This document shows, in pieces, positions 31,754-35,109 of a DNA stretch of 35,109 nt. The notes under the pieces were generated by a model. The model was not told the origin of the DNA and made no database searches. It was given only the letters and a program-made list of their open reading frames with translations. This DNA is from Desulfobacteraceae bacterium (GTDB taxonomy: Bacteria > Desulfobacterota > Desulfobacteria > Desulfobacterales > JAABTS01). The position numbers and the translations under genes are program-made. The DNA lies in assembly GCA_011389735.1 (NCBI GenBank), contig JAABTS010000053.1, positions 1 to 35,109 on the forward strand. Direction: 5' to 3'. Each line of letters starts with the position of its first letter. Positions within the stretch are counted from its first letter, which is position 1.

Positions 31754-33667
31754 CTATCCTCCGCCCCTTAGCTTGCGCACGTCGCCGATCCTGATCGTCA
31801 ATTGTTTGCCGTCGAAATACTCGATCAACGGGATGAGATATTTCCTGGACACGCCCGCGATATCCTTAAACTGGGGCGTTGTCATCTCCTGATGGTCTTT
31901 GAGGAATCCAATGATCCGGCCTTTCAGATCTTCGACCGCCGCCGTATCGAAATACAGATCTTCTTTCACCTTGACAATTTTTCCCTCGCCGATAAGCAGT
32001 TTCAAAACATCCAGGCATCGGCCTGATTCAACACCGATGGATTTTACGACATCTTTGAAATATGGAGGCGTCAGCCCGGAGCCAATGTAAGCCTTCAAAA
32101 GCTTTTCCCGGATTTCCGCCTGATCGATTCCGAGCGACACCTTGTGGCCGGCCAGCTTCACGGTCTCGCCTTCCTGAACGACAGACCCGTCCTTGATCAA
32201 TTGATTCAATATCAATGTCATCAGCTTGATTCCGATAAAAGCAGGAAATTTGGACTTCAGCTCCTCTTTGGGCATTCCTGGCCTCAACGGATGTTTCTCA
32301 TGATACTGTTTGACCCTGGACAATATCTCAGCTTTCAGCTTATCGAGATTGGTTTTGTGAATATACACGCCGTTTTCCCGATCCGTCAAAACTAGAACCT
32401 GTTTTGAAAGAAGGCCGCCGACGATCTGTTCGAGCGGTTTGTCGGACAGGTTTGTCATGAGCTTCAACGCGGTGAATGAAACACCCCGATAACCTTCCGC
32501 CTCGGCGTGATACATGACGATATCCTCCGGTTCGGCGTCTATAATCGTTTTCAAACCCTTTATAACGCCGGTTCTGAACCGCTTATGCTTGGACGGTATC
32601 GGGTTTAGCACGGCCCCGCCGCCGATTGTGCGAATCGGCGAATAGCTCCGGATAACGAACCGATCGTCCCTGACAACTGAAACCGGCGAATCGAGGCGAA
32701 TTTGAGCCACGGTTCGGTCGCCGGGGGCCAGTTCCTCGGTTTCAAGCAAAATCAGGTTGCCGATGACCTCGCTGGTTCCCGTATGGAGCCGGACGCGGGT
32801 ACGATTTTTGATTGGCCGCTTGTTTCCGGAAAGATAGGTCAAATCCACATCTAGCATATAACTCGGAATCAGCCCGCCGGGTTTGGATAACACGTCCCCT
32901 CGGTCGACGGCCGTCTTGTCCAGACCCTGAAAATTCACGGCGGTTCTCATCCCGGCGTTCGCCTCGGTCACGGACTGGTTATGGAATTGAATCCCCCTCA
33001 CCCTGGACGTAATTTCCGGCGGATAAATCATGATCGTGTCGCCGGTCTTGACGCTCCCCGATATAAGCGATCCCGTAATCACCGTGCCGAATCCTTTCAT
33101 GGTGAACACACGGTCCACCGGAAGGCGGAACAGATCCGACGACGGACGTTCGGGAATTTCAACACATAACGCATCCAAAACCTTGATAAACTCGTCTTTC
33201 CCTTCTCCGGTGACAGACGAAAACGGAATGACCGGTCTACCGTCCAGAAACGTGCCGGCGACAAAATCCTTCACATCCTCCATCGCCAGCTCCATAAACT
33301 CATCATCCACCATATCGATTTTGGTCAATACGATAAATCCGTGTTCGATCCCTAAAAGCGAACAAATTTCCATGTGTTCCCGAGTCTGCGGCATAACCCC
33401 TTCATCCGCAGCGATGACCATGACCACAATATCGATCCCCGTCGCGCCCGCAACCATGTTTTTCACAAACTTTTCATGACCCGGAACATCGACGATTCCA
33501 ACACATTCCCCGCTCGGAGTGTCAAGAGAAGCAAAACCAAGTTCGATTGTGATCCCCCGGAGCTGTTCTTCCTTCAACCGATCCGTGTTAATTCCGGAAA
33601 CAGTCTTGATCAAACTCGTTTTTCCATGATCAATATGCCCGGCGGTTCCTAATATTATCTGTTTCAA
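31754..33667 (-). CDS. selB: Selenocysteine-specific elongation factor SelB
   Basis: SelB delivers Sec-tRNA(Sec) to the ribosome at UGA codons marked by a SECIS hairpin. At 637 residues it is full length. G motifs: [10 protein letters not shown] (10-19), DVPGH (about 58-62), TKID (about 113-116). EF-Tu-like domains 2 and 3 follow ([19 protein letters not shown]), then the C-terminal winged helices that bind SECIS RNA (from about 440, ending [14 protein letters not shown]). The start is TTG at 33667, overlapping the upstream TGA as TTGA; the canonical [16 protein letters not shown] follows at once, so no later start fits. SelA, SelD and tRNA-Sec are not in the window. Confidence 0.96.
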   Translation of the reverse strand: MKQIILGTAGHIDHGKTSLIKTVSGINTDRLKEEQLRGITIELGFASLDTPSGECVGIVDVPGHEKFVKNMVAGATGIDIVVMVIAADEGVMPQTREHMEICSLLGIEHGFIVLTKIDMVDDEFMELAMEDVKDFVAGTFLDGRPVIPFSSVTGEGKDEFIKVLDALCVEIPERPSSDLFRLPVDRVFTMKGFGTVITGSLISGSVKTGDTIMIYPPEITSRVRGIQFHNQSVTEANAGMRTAVNFQGLDKTAVDRGDVLSKPGGLIPSYMLDVDLTYLSGNKRPIKNRTRVRLHTGTSEVIGNLILLETEELAPGDRTVAQIRLDSPVSVVRDDRFVIRSYSPIRTIGGGAVLNPIPSKHKRFRTGVIKGLKTIIDAEPEDIVMYHAEAEGYRGVSFTALKLMTNLSDKPLEQIVGGLLSKQVLVLTDRENGVYIHKTNLDKLKAEILSRVKQYHEKHPLRPGMPKEELKSKFPAFIGIKLMTLILNQLIKDGSVVQEGETVKLAGHKVSLGIDQAEIREKLLKAYIGSGLTPPYFKDVVKSIGVESGRCLDVLKLLIGEGKIVKVKEDLYFDTAAVEDLKGRIIGFLKDHQEMTTPQFKDIAGVSRKYLIPLIEYFDGKQLTIRIGDVRKLRGGG

Positions 33668-33861
33668 TAGTTATTTGTTCCTTTGTTTTTCTTTTTCGCG
33701 CGATCATACAAATATTCTCTAAGATATGCGGCCCCAACCAAAAACGCAGCCAATAACACCGCATAAACCGGGCTTGCGTCCGGATAAAACATGCGGAGCA
33801 GCAAAACGGCGACACCGGCCCCCACAAAAAATCGTATGAGCATAATATGAAATTTAGTCAA
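33664..33861 (-). CDS. Small membrane protein preceding selB
   Basis: A 65-residue protein with two hydrophobic helices (IMLIRFFVGAGVAVLLLRMF and VYAVLLAAFLVGAAYL) and a lysine-rich C terminus; no family recognised. The start is TTG at 33861, five bases after GGAGGGG; an ATG at 33843 is the alternative. Its stop overlaps the selB start codon, so selB translation is probably coupled to it. Confidence 0.7.
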   Translation of the reverse strand: MTKFHIMLIRFFVGAGVAVLLLRMFYPDASPVYAVLLAAFLVGAAYLREYLYDRAKKKNKGTNNY

Positions 33862-34018
33862 TACCCCTCCGCCTTATACAATCGAAAAATTTAGAATGAA
33901 TTGAAGATTTCCCACCCGCTCTCCGCCGACAGACTTTTCAATGTACCCAAGGACGGGCCATATTTCAAGAGGAAAATTCAAATTATCCATGCAATTTCTA
34001 AGGAAGTGCATTTTTTCC

Positions 34019-34047
34019 TTGCATTTCCGTGAATATCGATATATATT
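34019..34047 (+). promoter_or_regulatory. Probable promoter of tRNA-His/tRNA-Arg
   Basis: TTGCAT (34019-34024), 17-base spacer, TATATT (34042-34047), followed by tRNA-His 14 bases on. The -35 is weak and the -10 good. Confidence 0.45.
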
Positions 34048-34061
34048 TGAAAGTTCATTAT

Positions 34062-34138
34062 GGAGGGTGTAGCTCAGTTGGTAGAGCACCAGGTTGTGGC
34101 CCTGGTGGCCGTGGGTTCAAGTCCCATCATCCTCCCCA
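34062..34138 (+). tRNA. tRNA-His (anticodon GTG)
   Basis: The acceptor GAGGGTG pairs with CATCCTC, and an extra 5' G (position -1) faces C73, the identity pair of tRNA-His. The anticodon loop TTGTGGC gives GTG. CCA is encoded. It is 15 bases before tRNA-Arg, with which it is probably co-transcribed. Confidence 0.95.
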
Positions 34139-34153
34139 TTTCAACATCGCCAT

Positions 34154-34230
<77 letters not shown>

Positions 34231-34260
34231 ATAAAATCTAATATTTTCTAACTGTTAATT

Positions 34261-34289
34261 GGGGTTTGACTGAGTGAGAGTTAAACCCC
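34261..34289. terminator. Hairpin between tRNA-Arg and the integrase
   Basis: GGGGTTTGACT, loop GAGTGAG, AGTTAAACCCC: an 11-bp stem with one wobble. It spans the integrase stop codon and could end transcription from both sides. T tracts are weak on either strand. Confidence 0.5.
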
Positions 34290-34973
34290 ATTGTCATTTT
34301 GAGTGTGAATTTCTTTTTTCTGCTCTCTGGCTTTTTCATAAATCTCTATAGCCTGTTGAGCCGTACCACCGATGTTGTGAAGATAGATTTCAGTGGTGCT
34401 TCTGTTCTCATGTCCAAGGATTTCCTGAATAGCGCCGATAGGAACATTATTGTTTTCCATTATTGACGCTCCGGCATGACGAATAGCATGGAATCTGAAA
34501 TATCTCACACCCGCCTTCTTGCACAATGTTTTCATGATCTTTTTTCGTTCCTGGTAAGGGCCTTCTTTCAGCTCTCCAGTCTTGCTGCTTCGGTACTGAT
34601 GCCAAAAAACCCAAGGTTTGGACTTGTCACTGGATTCAAAACGCCGCTTCAATATGCCGTGCAACTTTTCCGTCATCATGACGTTTCTAGGCGTTTTATG
34701 TCCTCCCTTCTTTTTTCTGGTGTACAGGATAACGTATGGCTTTTCCGCATTAAAGATCACATCTACCCATTTCAGTGAGTTGATTTCGCTCATCCGTCCG
34801 AATGTTTCCCGAATTGTCCAAAGGTAATCTTGCGTATCCTGATCAGCGGCCTCGATCACTTTGTCAATATCTTCAGGCGGAGGCACATATTTCTTCGTTT
34901 TTTCAACTTGAAAAAAATCTATTCCGTCAACTGGATTGGATTCGATATATTTTTTCTTGGTAGTCCTGAACAT
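34281..34973 (-). CDS. Tyrosine recombinase (phage-type integrase), N-terminally short
   Basis: The catalytic domain of a site-specific recombinase, 230 residues. The catalytic set is complete: Arg60 in TFGRMSEINSLKW, Lys in TRKKKGGHK, HAIRH (HxxR), His in LGHENRSTTEIY and the nucleophile Tyr197. The first 25 residues (KKKYIESNPVDGIDFF) match the end of the core-binding domain, so about 70-100 N-terminal residues usual in this family are missing. The apparent ATG start lies in a 23-bp inverted repeat at the window end. The gene faces tRNA-Arg, as in islands integrated at tRNA 3' ends. Whether it is truncated or a different short form cannot be told here. Confidence 0.85.
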   Translation of the reverse strand: MFRTTKKKYIESNPVDGIDFFQVEKTKKYVPPPEDIDKVIEAADQDTQDYLWTIRETFGRMSEINSLKWVDVIFNAEKPYVILYTRKKKGGHKTPRNVMMTEKLHGILKRRFESSDKSKPWVFWHQYRSSKTGELKEGPYQERKKIMKTLCKKAGVRYFRFHAIRHAGASIMENNNVPIGAIQEILGHENRSTTEIYLHNIGGTAQQAIEIYEKAREQKKEIHTQNDNGV

Positions 34974-35109
34974 GTAGTGATATTTTAATTCTTGGCATAA
35001 AAATTGCTAAAATGCATAATATATTGAATTTAAATTATATAACGCACGCTCTTCGATTTATTTTTGCGTCATCGAGTGCGTCATAAATCACTACATGTTT
35101 AGGACTACC
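34957..35109. repeat. Inverted repeat around the integrase start
   Basis: GGTAGTCCTGAACATGTAGTGAT at 34957-34979 (quoted in part as family arm) is mirrored by ATCACTACATGTTTAGGACT and ACC at 35087-35109, with one mismatch. The enclosed 107 bases are AT-rich and not palindromic. The right arm would encode MFRTT on the plus strand, the same as the integrase start. Confidence 0.75.

Noticed and set aside
31754-33667. A selenoprotein with an in-frame TGA, prompted by SelB
   Set aside because: No gene here has an internal TGA in an otherwise conserved frame with Sec-like context; the hsdR stop is TAA.

Overview
The window looks like a chromosomal piece of a Gram-negative anaerobe, most likely a sulfate-reducing Desulfobacterota (Desulfobacterales-type). 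Pointers are the divergent LIV-type ABC operon, SelB (so selenoproteins are made), the alkyl-DHAP-synthase-like flavoprotein, large hybrid sensors, and intergenic regions crowded with short palindromic repeats. This taxonomic placement is inference; no rRNA is present.

Left end (1-1450): a decayed type I restriction subunit (hsdR) with an in-frame stop and a frameshift, a short frameshifted DUF3047 remnant, then tRNA-Phe with a near-consensus promoter and a strong terminator. Next come rsmE (minus) and a 1374-residue hybrid sensor kinase with 14 propeller repeats (plus).

Region 6440-7890 is a graveyard and insertion hotspot. It holds a small antitoxin whose partner ORF stops after a few codons at a repeat element, a frameshifted second antitoxin, a TPR-like gene split by a 175-bp non-coding element with a 7-bp target duplication, and several partial repeats. 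It is followed by a plus-strand operon: exported FG-GAP protein, FAD-linked oxidase, xseA, xseB. mltF converges on it from the minus strand.

Region 14246-17744 carries one minus-strand gene (receiver-GAF-PAS-adenylate cyclase) flanked on both sides by the same three kinds of short mobile or palindromic repeat. One kind, present twice, shows perfect 8-bp target-site duplications and compensating changes in its terminal repeats, so it is a genuine MITE-like element.

Region 17745-24545 is a minus-strand operon for branched-chain amino acid (LIV) uptake, livK-livH-livM-livG-livF. It ends in an orphan GspE/PilB-like ATPase whose catalytic residues are altered. Then come a GT2 glycosyltransferase, a YchJ/SEC-C protein and a divergent DUF3859 exported protein.

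Region 27380-30822 is a four-gene minus-strand operon (HD hydrolase, FMN flavoprotein, DHH phosphoesterase, sugar-nucleotide epimerase) closed by a terminator. A small exported protein, selB (TTG start, overlapping a small membrane-protein gene), tRNA-His and tRNA-Arg follow. The window ends with an N-terminally short tyrosine recombinase next to tRNA-Arg, the usual arrangement of an integrated island. Its start lies in an inverted repeat that runs to the last base of the window.
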